Assembly (NCBI GenBank): GCA_963778185.1 | Contig: CAVZTF010000004.1 | Location: 62,001 to 126,000 of the forward strand | DNA: 64,000 nucleotides | Direction of reading: 5' to 3' | Source: RPQJ01 sp963778185 | GTDB taxonomy: Bacteria > Pseudomonadota > Gammaproteobacteria > Steroidobacterales > Steroidobacteraceae | Shown: positions 34,350 through 42,822 of the stretch, piece after piece | How positions within the stretch are numbered: position 1 is the stretch's first letter | Layout: every line of letters starts with the position of its first letter | The notes under the pieces: generated by a model | Databases searched by the model: none | The model's input: only the letters and a program-made list of their open reading frames with translations | What the model was told of the DNA's origin: nothing | Made by a program: the position numbers and the translations under genes

Positions 34350-35468
34350 TCAGCCGCCCACTGCGCCCGCGTGCAGGTCGGCATGCAGCAACTGGTGGAA
34401 GAGCTGTTCGCCGGCCTCGCGCCGTACCGAGAGGCGCCCGGTGTCATACGCGCGCGAGTGCAGGCCGCGCTGCACGGAGCGGCAGATGCCCTCGTCCTCG
34501 TCCTGGACGCGGTTGGCGATGTCGATCGAGGCGCGATTGAACTCGCGGGCCGCCTCCGAGACGTCGGCGAACCAGAAGTCGAAGATCACCTCGGTCTGGT
34601 TCACGCCGCGCGGGTAGACGAGGTTCGTGTCCATTACGCCCTGGTACCAGTTGAGCATGAAGTTGGGGTAGAACCAGTAGTACAGGGCGCGTTCGCCCCT
34701 GCGCACGGCGCCGGTCTCGGCCTCGGCGCCACGCGTGACCATCGGGCTCGACTGCAGACAGTGACGCCGGCCGTTTTCGATGGTGTACTTGTTGTAGTCG
34801 AGGACACTGCCGAGTCCCTCGTGCAGGTAGGGCACGTGATAGCCGCCGTCGAGGTAGTTGTCGACGAACACCTTCCAGTTGCAGTCGAAGACGTAATGGC
34901 GGCGGTCGAACCAGTGCAGCTTGCCGAGGTCGAGGCCGCGCACCTGCTCGATCACCTCCATGCCCAGGAACGCCTCGAGCGACGGGCCGTCCGCGGACAG
35001 CCGGACGAAGACCCAGTTCTCCCACACGGTGGTGGCGACGGGCACCAGGCTGTTGCCGGCGGCATCGAAATTGCGCACGCCCTCGAAGGCCGGCGCGGCC
35101 TTGAGCGCGCCTTCGAGCGTGTAGGTCCAGCCGTGGTAGGGGCACTGCAGCCGCTTCACGCAACCGGACGGCTGCGTCATGACCGCGGCCGCGTGGTGCC
35201 GGCACACGTTGAAGAAGCCGCGCAGCACGCCATCGCTGCCGCGCACCACCAGCAACGGTTCACCGGCCAGCTCGACAGTGACGTATTGGCCGGGCTCGCG
35301 CACCTGGTCGAGCCGGCACGCGTACTGCCACGTCTGCGCGAAGGTCGTGCGCTGCTCGAGTTCGAGAATGCGCGGGTCGATGTACCAGGAGGCCGGGCAG
35401 GTGCTCGCCTCTGCGAGCGGCAGGTTCGGGTCGTAGCGGTCGATCAGGTCCAACACCGGGGTCTTCAT
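34350..35468 (-). CDS. Rieske non-haem iron oxygenase, quaternary-ammonium type
   Basis: 372 residues from ATG at 35468. The Rieske [2Fe-2S] motif is C89-R-H91 and C109-PY-H112 (QCPYHGW). The mononuclear iron site lies in DNYLDGGYHVPYLH (H211, H216), with the bridging acid about D203. The C-terminal stretch DEDEGICRSVQRGL is typical of choline-monooxygenase, carnitine and betaine-demethylase relatives rather than of aromatic dioxygenases. Expected chemistry is hydroxylation of an N-methyl group (or a CH next to N) with loss of formaldehyde or trimethylamine. No small subunit or reductase lies in the operon; the only [2Fe-2S] reductase in the window is at 48105-49229. First gene of the operon. 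Confidence 0.88.
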   Translation of the reverse strand: MKTPVLDLIDRYDPNLPLAEASTCPASWYIDPRILELEQRTTFAQTWQYACRLDQVREPGQYVTVELAGEPLLVVRGSDGVLRGFFNVCRHHAAAVMTQPSGCVKRLQCPYHGWTYTLEGALKAAPAFEGVRNFDAAGNSLVPVATTVWENWVFVRLSADGPSLEAFLGMEVIEQVRGLDLGKLHWFDRRHYVFDCNWKVFVDNYLDGGYHVPYLHEGLGSVLDYNKYTIENGRRHCLQSSPMVTRGAEAETGAVRRGERALYYWFYPNFMLNWYQGVMDTNLVYPRGVNQTEVIFDFWFADVSEAAREFNRASIDIANRVQDEDEGICRSVQRGLHSRAYDTGRLSVRREAGEQLFHQLLHADLHAGAVGG

Positions 35469-35548
35469 GCCGGCTCGCTCTGCGCAGTGCGTGGTTGCCG
35501 CGGCGGGTAGCCTCGCAATATGCCGCAAGGGGGCCACCCCGCACAATG

Positions 35549-35580
35549 AAAAGGGCCGGGCCGCTTGCGCGACCCGGCCC
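35549..35580 (-). terminator. Strong intrinsic terminator with GCAA tetraloop after the TonB receptor
   Basis: On the minus strand GGGCCGGGTCGC and GCGGCCCGGCCC pair over 12 bp (one T-G wobble) closed by a GCAA (GNRA) loop, followed by TTTT. It lies 14 bp beyond the receptor stop. It should separate the receptor transcript from the Rieske operon, which then needs its own promoter in 35469-35548. Confidence 0.88.
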
Positions 35581-35593
35581 GGCCAGCGGAAGG

Positions 35594-38080
35594 TCAGAAC
35601 TCCTGGGTGAACTTCAGGCCGTACATCCTCGGCAGCAGAGGCACGGAATACGGATTCACGCCACAGGTGTCGTACGAGCAGTTGGCGTACCGCAACGATT
35701 CTGCGCGCTCGTCGAAGGCGTTGTTGATGAACAGCTCGAGCCCCATGCCGTTGCGCGACACGCCCGCCGAGAAATCCGCGATCGTGTACGCGTCAAGCTT
35801 GCCGAGGATCGCGCGGTCCGCCCGCTTGAGGTCCGAGTAACTGTCGCCGTTGTAGACGAGCCCGCCCTGGACGTGCCAGCCGTAAGCCCCCAGGGTGGAC
35901 TCGTACCGCGCGATCAGGTTCGCCTTGAATTCCGGCGTGACCGGCAGCCGATCGCCCTCGAATGCCTCGGGCCCGGTGTCGTCCACGTCCCCGGCGTCCT
36001 CGTTGTAGTCCTCCGTGAGTTCGGCATTGAGGGCGGTGAATCCAGCCGAGACGGTCAGTGCGTCGGTCGCGGCCCAGGCCAGGTCGACCTCGATGCCGTC
36101 GATCTGCGCGGCCCCGGCATTGCGGATCACCGTCAGGCCGGAGCCGCTGGGAGGCAGGAACGAGTACTGGATGTCGTCCCAGTCCTCGTGGAAGATCGCG
36201 CCGTTCAGGCGCAGGCGATTGTCCAGCCAGGTCGTCTTCCAGCCGAGCTCGTAGTTGGTCAGGAAGTCCGGCTTGTACGGCGGCACCGTGTTGTTGCGAT
36301 TGATGCCGCCGGGCCGGTAGCCCTCGGAGAACGTCACGTAGAGGAGCTTCTCGTCGTCGAACCGGTAGGTCAGGTTGTACTTCTGCACGAAGTCGGAGTC
36401 GTCGATCTTGTCGTCGATGTTGGTGCAGGGTGAGCCCTTGTACTGCTTGTCCGAGAAGCACAGCGCTTCGCCGTAGTTCGAGCTGTAGTTGTCGTTGAAG
36501 CCGAAGAATCCCTTGATCGAGCTCTCGAACTCGAAATAGCGCAGTCCCACGGTCCCGGACAGCTGGTCGGTGAAATCGAAGCTGACCTCGCCGAACACGG
36601 CCTGGTCCGAGTCCTCGCGCAGCTGGTTGGTGAGCCAGATCGTGTCCTCCCAGCCCGTCACCTCGATCCCGTAATAGTCCGTCGTCTGCAGATCGCCATT
36701 GTCGTCGTAGAAGTAGATTGAACCGCCGAGGCCGTCGATCCGGTAGTTCTGGAAGATCTCGTGGTCCTGGGTCTGGTAGAACAGGCCCGCCACGATCCGC
36801 AGCCGATCCTCCTTCGGCGAGGCGATGCGGATCTCGTGGCTCTGGCGCGTGTAGCCGTCGGTGCCGTGCACGTACTGCGAGGGATTCTGCAGCGGGATGC
36901 CCGCATCGTCGCCCCAGTAGATGCCCGATCCACCCTGGTCGTAGAAGTAGGAGTAGTCGGAGTAGTCGTAGTCGACGACGTCGTCGCGCTTCAGGTAGGC
37001 GCCCGCGTAGATCACGTCGAACCGGCCGATCTTGCCCTCCACCGTGAGGGCGGCCTGGTACCACTCGTCCTCGGTGCGATCCGGGTAGAACTCCGCAACC
37101 TTCAGGTCGCCGCGCTCCGGCTCGTAGGCGAACAATCCGTCGGACTCCGACTTCTGGCCCATCAGCGTCGGCGTGATCGTCCAGCTGTCGTTCAGTTCGA
37201 TGCGCAGCGCCGCGCGGGCGCCGTAGGTGTCGGTCTCGTTGAAGTCCTCCTCCGGATGAATGCGCGTGGACGCGCAGCCGGCCGGAGGGGAAGCCAGGTT
37301 GCTGACGCAACCGCCCGCAGGATTGAGCGCCTCGGCCGTGGGGAAGAGGCGGCTGCCGGCGACGTTGTCGATGTACCCGGGATCCTTCCGCACCCAGCCG
37401 ACGAGCCGCACCGCGGCCGCCGAGGCGACGGGCAGGTTCACGAATCCCTCGAACAGGTAACCGGAGCCGCCGTGCTCCACCATGTTGCCTTCGACGCCGT
37501 AGCCGGCATCGAAGCCCGACGGGTCCGGCTTGTTGGTGATGATGCGGATCGTGCCCGCCTGGGAGCTGGCACCATAGAGGGTGCCCTGCGGGCCGGCGAG
37601 CGACTCGACGCGAGCGACGTCGTAGAGGTGCACGTCGACGGCGCCCTGGTTCGTCGTGATCGGCTGCTCATCGAGGTACATGCCGACGCTCGGGGAGGGC
37701 CCCGAGTGGTTGTTGTTCTCGCCGCTCGCGACGCCTCGGAAGTACGCGAGACCGAAGCCGGGTCCGATCGACGTGTAGGAAACGCTCGGCAGGAACTTCA
37801 CGTAGTCCTGGAAGTCATTGATCTTGAGTTGCTCGAGGCGCTCGGTGCCGATCGCCTGGATGCTCACCGGCACGGCCTGGAGGCTTTCCTCGCGTTTCTG
37901 CGCCGTGACGATGATCTCCTCGAGGCCACCCGTCGACTGTTGCGCCTGCGCAACGGAGGCTCCGGCCAGAAGCAGCGGCGCGAGCGGTGCGCCCGCCAGC
38001 AGTGCCTTCGAGATGTTTACGCCGCTGAAATCGCGGGCAACGGCAAGACGCTGCAGTTTCCTGCGTCGACTACGTGTCAT
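35594..38080 (-). CDS. TonB-dependent receptor
   Basis: 828 residues. Long N-terminal signal region (1-46, ending AQA). TonB-box-like LEEIIVTAQKREESLQ at 53-68. The plug has VESLAGPQGTLYGASSQAGTIRIITNKP. The large barrel ends MYGLKFTQEF, with terminal Phe. This is the IIVTAQKRE class abundant in sphingomonads and Steroidobacter-like bacteria, often linked to uptake of hydrophobic or conjugated organics. AGGGGG precedes the ATG by nine bases. It begins directly after the stop of the sulfotransferase reading frame, suggesting co-transcription, and lies upstream of the Rieske operon, whose substrate it may import. Confidence 0.9.
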   Translation of the reverse strand: MTRSRRRKLQRLAVARDFSGVNISKALLAGAPLAPLLLAGASVAQAQQSTGGLEEIIVTAQKREESLQAVPVSIQAIGTERLEQLKINDFQDYVKFLPSVSYTSIGPGFGLAYFRGVASGENNNHSGPSPSVGMYLDEQPITTNQGAVDVHLYDVARVESLAGPQGTLYGASSQAGTIRIITNKPDPSGFDAGYGVEGNMVEHGGSGYLFEGFVNLPVASAAAVRLVGWVRKDPGYIDNVAGSRLFPTAEALNPAGGCVSNLASPPAGCASTRIHPEEDFNETDTYGARAALRIELNDSWTITPTLMGQKSESDGLFAYEPERGDLKVAEFYPDRTEDEWYQAALTVEGKIGRFDVIYAGAYLKRDDVVDYDYSDYSYFYDQGGSGIYWGDDAGIPLQNPSQYVHGTDGYTRQSHEIRIASPKEDRLRIVAGLFYQTQDHEIFQNYRIDGLGGSIYFYDDNGDLQTTDYYGIEVTGWEDTIWLTNQLREDSDQAVFGEVSFDFTDQLSGTVGLRYFEFESSIKGFFGFNDNYSSNYGEALCFSDKQYKGSPCTNIDDKIDDSDFVQKYNLTYRFDDEKLLYVTFSEGYRPGGINRNNTVPPYKPDFLTNYELGWKTTWLDNRLRLNGAIFHEDWDDIQYSFLPPSGSGLTVIRNAGAAQIDGIEVDLAWAATDALTVSAGFTALNAELTEDYNEDAGDVDDTGPEAFEGDRLPVTPEFKANLIARYESTLGAYGWHVQGGLVYNGDSYSDLKRADRAILGKLDAYTIADFSAGVSRNGMGLELFINNAFDERAESLRYANCSYDTCGVNPYSVPLLPRMYGLKFTQEF

Positions 38081-40161
38081 TTACGCAACCCCCTGTTTTG
38101 AATTTGCCGCATTGTGGTGCGGCGGTCGGGCAACTTCAAATGAATTTTCCCGGGCGCCCGGATACGACTCGAGCGCCGGACCCAGGGCCGCCTCGAGCGG
38201 GCCGAGCCACGGTTCGTAGTGGCGCCACTGGTCGACGGCGTGGCGGTAGATCGGCTGAGCGCACCTGCTCCGAACTCGCGGTGCGCACGGCGCGGTCGTT
38301 CTCGTAGAAGCGCAGGCAGGCGTCCTCGAACGGCGAGGCCGCAGTACTCGAGCAGCCGGCGGACCTCCGCCTCGGTGTCCTCGACCATCCGCTCGTAGAT
38401 CACGCGATGGACGCGGCCGGGCAGCACCTCGTCGAAGTGCGCCATGAGCTCGACGTAGTCCCGGTAGTAGCGGCCGATGTCCTCGAGGCTGTAGGTGAAG
38501 TGCTGGCCGCGGGCGAAATGCTGCTTGAAGCCCGAGAAGCAGCAGCTCATCGGGTGCCGCCGGGCGTCGATGATCCGGGCGTTCGGCAGCATCAGGTGGA
38601 TGAGGCCGACGTGCGCCCAGTTGTTCGGCATCTTGTCGATGAAGTTCGGCGCGGCGGTCTTGCGCTGGATCCGGGTCTGGGAGAGGTACCGTTCGCCGAG
38701 CGCGCGCAGATCGGCGGCGCCGAGGGTGGCGAGCACCTCCGGGTACTTCGATGCATCGGACTTTCGCTCGCGGCCGCCGAGGTGTCGTGCGATCCCGATC
38801 ACGTCGGGCAGCTCCATCGTGCCCTCGACCGCGGAGTGGCACGACAGGATCTGCTCGACGAGCGTGGATCCCGCGCGCGGCAGGCCCACGATGAAGATCG
38901 GGTCCCGGGCGGGCGACCCCCAGCGGGCGCGTTCGGCGAAGAATCCGGGCGTGAAGAACGCACGGGTGCGGCGAACGTGCGCCGACGTCTCGTCGGCGTC
39001 GTAGGGAATGCCCTTGCGGCGCAGGCTGTTGCCTTCCGCGTAGTGCGCGAAGGACTCCTCGTACAGCGCGGCGTCTTCCAGCGCCTTGCCGAGCGCGAAA
39101 TGGAAATGGAACCGGTCTTCCGCGGTGAGGTCGGGACGGGTGAGTTGCTCGCGCATGGCGGCGCAATCCCCCGTCGTGAAGCGGAAGGTCTTGAGGTTCG
39201 CGAGGCTCCAGTAGGCCTCCCCGAGGCCCGGGGCGAGCTCGATGCTCTTGCGATAGGCATCGATGCAGTCCTCGCGCCGACCCGCCGTCTTGAGCGCGTG
39301 GCCATAGCTCATCCACATCCTGGCATGGCCGGGGTAGTCGGCGAGCACCTCCGCATAGGCATGGATCGCCTGGTCGAACTCGCCGATCCGGGCCAGCACG
39401 GCGGCGTGCAGGTTGCGGAAGCCGGGATTGCGCGGCTCGACCGCCAGCAGGCGACCGATCTCGGCCAGCGCCGCGGCAGACTTGTTCTGCCGGTGCAGCA
39501 CTACTGCGTAGTTGTGTCGCGCGGCCGTGAATCCCGGCGCGAGCTCCAGGCCGCGCTCGAGCAAGCCCTCCGCGTCCTCGTATCTGCCGAGCCGTGCAGC
39601 CACCTCGGCCAGCATGCGGATGGCCGCCACATCGGTCGGACGCCGCTTCAGGTGCGCGCGCAGCATTGCCTCGGCTTCCGCGATGCGGTTTTCGCAGAGC
39701 GCGGCGGCCGGTGCAAGCAGCCTGGGGTCGCGTGTGGCCGCCTTGATGTGGTTCGCGTAGGCGGCATCGGCGCCCTGCGTGTCGCCCATGGCCGTGAGGT
39801 GGTCCGCCAGCATGCGCCAGGCGTCGCCGATGTCGGGCTTCAGGTGCACGGCGCGGCGCAACGCTTCCACGGCCTGCTCGCCGCGGCCCGCCAGGCCGAG
39901 CGTCACGCCGAGCTCGTAATGTGCAGGCGCCCAGCCGGGTTGCACGCTTGCGAGCGGTTCGAGGATCTCGAGCGAGGCCGCGATGTCGCCGAGGCGGCGG
40001 TGCGCAACGCCGATGAACAGCGTCGCGAGCGGGTGAGCAGGAGCGGCCTGCAGGATTTCGCGAGCCTGCTCGATCGCCACAGCGGGATCCGACTCGAGGA
40101 GCCTGGCCGTGTGTTTGAGCGCGACCTCCAGCGTTCCAACCGGCTCTGGCGCGCTGCTCAT
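38081..40161 (-). pseudogene. TPR-sulfotransferase with two frameshifts near the C-terminus
   Basis: ATG at 40161 follows GAGG at seven bases. About 320 residues of TPR helices are followed by a sulfotransferase domain whose PAPS loop FIVGLPRAGSTLVEQIL is at 423-439; NFIDKMPNNWAHVGLI and IIDARRHPMSCCFS also fit. The frame is intact to about residue 608 (RRLLEYCG). One extra base at 38334-38337 moves the expected PFEDACLRFYENDRAV into a second frame, and another at 38258 moves QPIYRHAVDQWRHYEPWLG into a third, which ends at 38081. Correcting both gives about 690 residues. Either a recent pseudogene or two sequencing errors 77 bp apart. Such genes often sit beside TonB receptors. The upstream-frame product would have a wrong tail. 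Confidence 0.8.
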
Positions 40162-40280
40162 CCACGATCCTCGGCTTTGACAGGCATCCGGGCGAATGAA
40201 AGACTCGCGCGCGATCGTTGTCAAATGCGGGCAACGCGCCGGATGCACGTCCAGGCGCTGTCGGGTCGCGGGGAGTCTCA

Positions 40281-41609
40281 ATGCTGCAGTTGCGCGCGCT
40301 GGTCCGGCTGGGTGCCGGGTTGCTGCTGGCCGCCACGGCCACGTCCGCGGGCGCATCGCCGGCGCCCGACTCCGGCTCGCTCGCGATCCGCTGCGGCACG
40401 CTCATCGACGGCGTTTCGCCCGAACCGCGCCGCGCAGTCACGGTCGTCATCGAGTCCGGGCGCGTCACCGAGGTTGCCGCATCGGTCTCCGTGCCGCCCG
40501 CCATGCCACTACTGGACCTCACCGGCTACACCTGCCTGCCGGGCCTCGTCGACATGCACACGCACCTCACGGATCGCCCGGGCGACACGGCGGACCTGAG
40601 CGTCTATTACCGCCGCACGCCCGAGGAGCAGTTGCCGATCGCCCGCGATAACGCGCGTGCCACGCTGCTCGCGGGATTCACCACCGTGCGCGACGTCGGG
40701 ACTTACCTGGCGTGGACCGATCGTGCGCTGCGCGACGAGATCAACGCCGGCCGGACGCCCGGACCCCGCATGCAAGTGTCCGGCTACTACCTGACGATCC
40801 CGGGCGGGGGTGGCGACCTCGTCATTCCGGGCCGTCCCGAGTCGGAGATCCCGGCCATCGTGAGGATGGGCGTGGCGCGCGGGCCGGAAGAGTTCCGCCG
40901 CAAGGCCGGCGCGGCGATCGCCGGCGGCGCCGATTTCCTCAAGGTGATCGCCTCGGGCGCGGTTCTCGCCTACGGCGGCGTCCCTGGCGAGCCGGAGATG
41001 ACTCCGGAGGAGATCGCGGCCGTGGTCGAGGTCGCACATCGAAACGGCCTCAAGGTGTCGGCCCATGCGCACGGCGCGCGCTCCATCCGCGAGGCCATCC
41101 TCGCCGGCGCCGACACCATCGAGCACGCATCGCTGATCGACGACGCGGGCATCGAGCTCGCGCGCGAGCACGACGTCGCCCTGTCGATGGACGTCTACAA
41201 CGGCGACTACATCGACACCGAAGGGCGCAGCCAGGGCTGGCCGGAGGAGTTCCTGCGCAAGAACATCGAGACCACCGAGGCACAGCGCCAGGGGTTCGCG
41301 CGAGCGCACGCCGCCGGCGTGCCGATCGTCTATGGCACGGATGCGGCGGTGTACCCGCACGGGCTGAATGCCCGGCAATTCGAGATCATGGTGCGGCGGG
41401 GCATGAGCCCCATGGCGGCGATCCAGTCGGCAACCTCGGTCGCGGCGCGCTACATCGGCTGGGAGGATCGCGTCGGCAGCGTCGCGCCCGGTCTTTACGG
41501 CGACCTCATCGCGGTCGAAGGCGACCCGCTCGAGGACGTGCGGCGCCTGCAGGACGTCGCGGCGGTGGTGAAGGGCGGCGTCATCGTCAAGGCTCCACCT
41601 CGAAAGTGA
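40281..41609 (+). CDS. Exported metal-dependent amidohydrolase
   Basis: 442 residues from ATG at 40281, with GGGGAG five bases upstream. Signal peptide 1-26 (ATSAGAS). Amidohydrolase-superfamily metal ligands are all visible: H93 and H95 in DMHTHL, carboxylatable K221 in ADFLKVIASG, H262 in SAHAHG, H282 in IEHAS, and Asp in YGTDAAVYPHG. This arrangement fits the imidazolonepropionase-like/Xaa-Pro dipeptidase group (binuclear zinc) that hydrolyses cyclic amides or dipeptides in the periplasm. Substrate unknown. It is divergent from the sulfotransferase gene and overlaps the convergent gene by 23 bp. Confidence 0.87.
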   Translation: MLQLRALVRLGAGLLLAATATSAGASPAPDSGSLAIRCGTLIDGVSPEPRRAVTVVIESGRVTEVAASVSVPPAMPLLDLTGYTCLPGLVDMHTHLTDRPGDTADLSVYYRRTPEEQLPIARDNARATLLAGFTTVRDVGTYLAWTDRALRDEINAGRTPGPRMQVSGYYLTIPGGGGDLVIPGRPESEIPAIVRMGVARGPEEFRRKAGAAIAGGADFLKVIASGAVLAYGGVPGEPEMTPEEIAAVVEVAHRNGLKVSAHAHGARSIREAILAGADTIEHASLIDDAGIELAREHDVALSMDVYNGDYIDTEGRSQGWPEEFLRKNIETTEAQRQGFARAHAAGVPIVYGTDAAVYPHGLNARQFEIMVRRGMSPMAAIQSATSVAARYIGWEDRVGSVAPGLYGDLIAVEGDPLEDVRRLQDVAAVVKGGVIVKAPPRK

Positions 41610-42819
41610 GTCCGGCGTGCGCCGTGAGCCGCTCGATGAGCCGGTCGCCGAAGATCGTGGCCGGCGTCCAGAATCCGCCAGCGGCCCGCGAGCGAGGCGA
41701 ATCGAGCGCGAGGCACGCTCCCGCCTGGCCGAGCATCTTCGCGGTGGATCCATAGCCGGGATCGCGATCGCCCGTCACCCGCGTGCGGATCTCGCGCCCG
41801 TCCGCCGTCCGGCCGAGGAAGCGCAGGTCGAAGAAGCCCTTGCGCTGCGCCTCGGCGCTCGGCCCCTCGCCCGGCGCGGGCAGGAAAAACCGTTCCATCG
41901 CCCAGCGTGAAGGCGCAATCGCGCCGGCGACCATGAAGCCGCCAAGGCCGGCAGCGATGCCGGACGCCGCGAGGCGACCCTTGAGCCCGCGGCCGGCGAG
42001 CATCGCCTCGTCGTAGCGGAAGTCCTTGCCGTAGCCATGCCGCGCCAGGGCATTGGAGCGGTGCACGATGCGCGTGTTGATGGCCGCCATCACGAACGGC
42101 GCCACCCAGGCTTCGAAATCGTCGTCGAACTCGGCGAACGAGACGTTCGGCTGACGCACGCCGTCGGAGTGACGGGCCGGGCACAGCGAGTAGGGGTTCG
42201 CCAGTTGCTTGCGCAGCGCCGGATTCGCGGCGGCTTCCTTGACCACGTTCATCAGGCTCGCGACCGTTCCGCCGGAGAACCCGCCGCGCATGGCCTTCAC
42301 GCGCATCTTCACCTGCGTGCACGGCGCGCCGAATCGCTCGAGCGCCCGTTGCTGCAGGAAGTGCACGCCGAGGTCGGACGGAATCGAGTCGAAGCCGCAG
42401 CAGTGCACGACGCGGGCGCCCGATTCCCGAGCCTGGCCCTCGTAGCGCTCGAGCATGCGGTGGATCCACTGCACCTCGCCGGTGAGGTCGCAGTAGTCGG
42501 TCCCGGTCTGCGCGCAGACCTTGACCAGCGGTTCGCCATGCAGCGCGTACGGGCCGACGGTCGAGATCACGACCCGTCCCTGCGCGCACATCCGGCGCAG
42601 CGACTCCTCGTTCGCGGCGTCGGCGAGCAGGACCGGAACCTTCGCTGCCTTCATGCCGAGCGACCTGCGCAGTTCGACCAGCTTGTCCTCGGAGCGCCCG
42701 GCCATCGCCCACTTGAGGTCGCCGCGGGCGCCGAAGTGCTCGAGCAGGTAGCGGCCGAGGATCTTGCCGACGAAGCTCGTCGCGCCGAAGACGATCAGGT
42801 CATTGGGCTTTACGGACAT
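41587..42819 (-). CDS. Saccharopine-dehydrogenase-like / trans-acting enoyl reductase family protein
   Basis: 410 residues. N-terminal NAD(P)-binding fold DLIVFGATSFVGKILGRYL (GATSFVG near residue 12), VVISTVGPYALHGEPLV and TGTDYCDLTGE are the hallmarks of the saccharopine-dehydrogenase-like family, which includes mycobacterial trans-acting enoyl reductases and eukaryotic SCCPDH. The middle region (CGFDSIPSDLGVHFL) is also conserved. It is probably a membrane-associated or lipid-linked reductase, not a lysine enzyme. It lies 3 bp after the helicase gene, suggesting co-transcription. True substrate unknown. Confidence 0.82.
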   Translation of the reverse strand: MSVKPNDLIVFGATSFVGKILGRYLLEHFGARGDLKWAMAGRSEDKLVELRRSLGMKAAKVPVLLADAANEESLRRMCAQGRVVISTVGPYALHGEPLVKVCAQTGTDYCDLTGEVQWIHRMLERYEGQARESGARVVHCCGFDSIPSDLGVHFLQQRALERFGAPCTQVKMRVKAMRGGFSGGTVASLMNVVKEAAANPALRKQLANPYSLCPARHSDGVRQPNVSFAEFDDDFEAWVAPFVMAAINTRIVHRSNALARHGYGKDFRYDEAMLAGRGLKGRLAASGIAAGLGGFMVAGAIAPSRWAMERFFLPAPGEGPSAEAQRKGFFDLRFLGRTADGREIRTRVTGDRDPGYGSTAKMLGQAGACLALDSPRSRAAGGFWTPATIFGDRLIERLTAHAGLTFEVEP

Positions 42820-42822
42820 GCT

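Noticed and set aside
38081..40161. Programmed frameshifting in the sulfotransferase
   Set aside because: Two separate one-base shifts at non-slippery sites (CTCGCC and GCTCAG) without pseudoknot-like structure do not look like a recoding signal.
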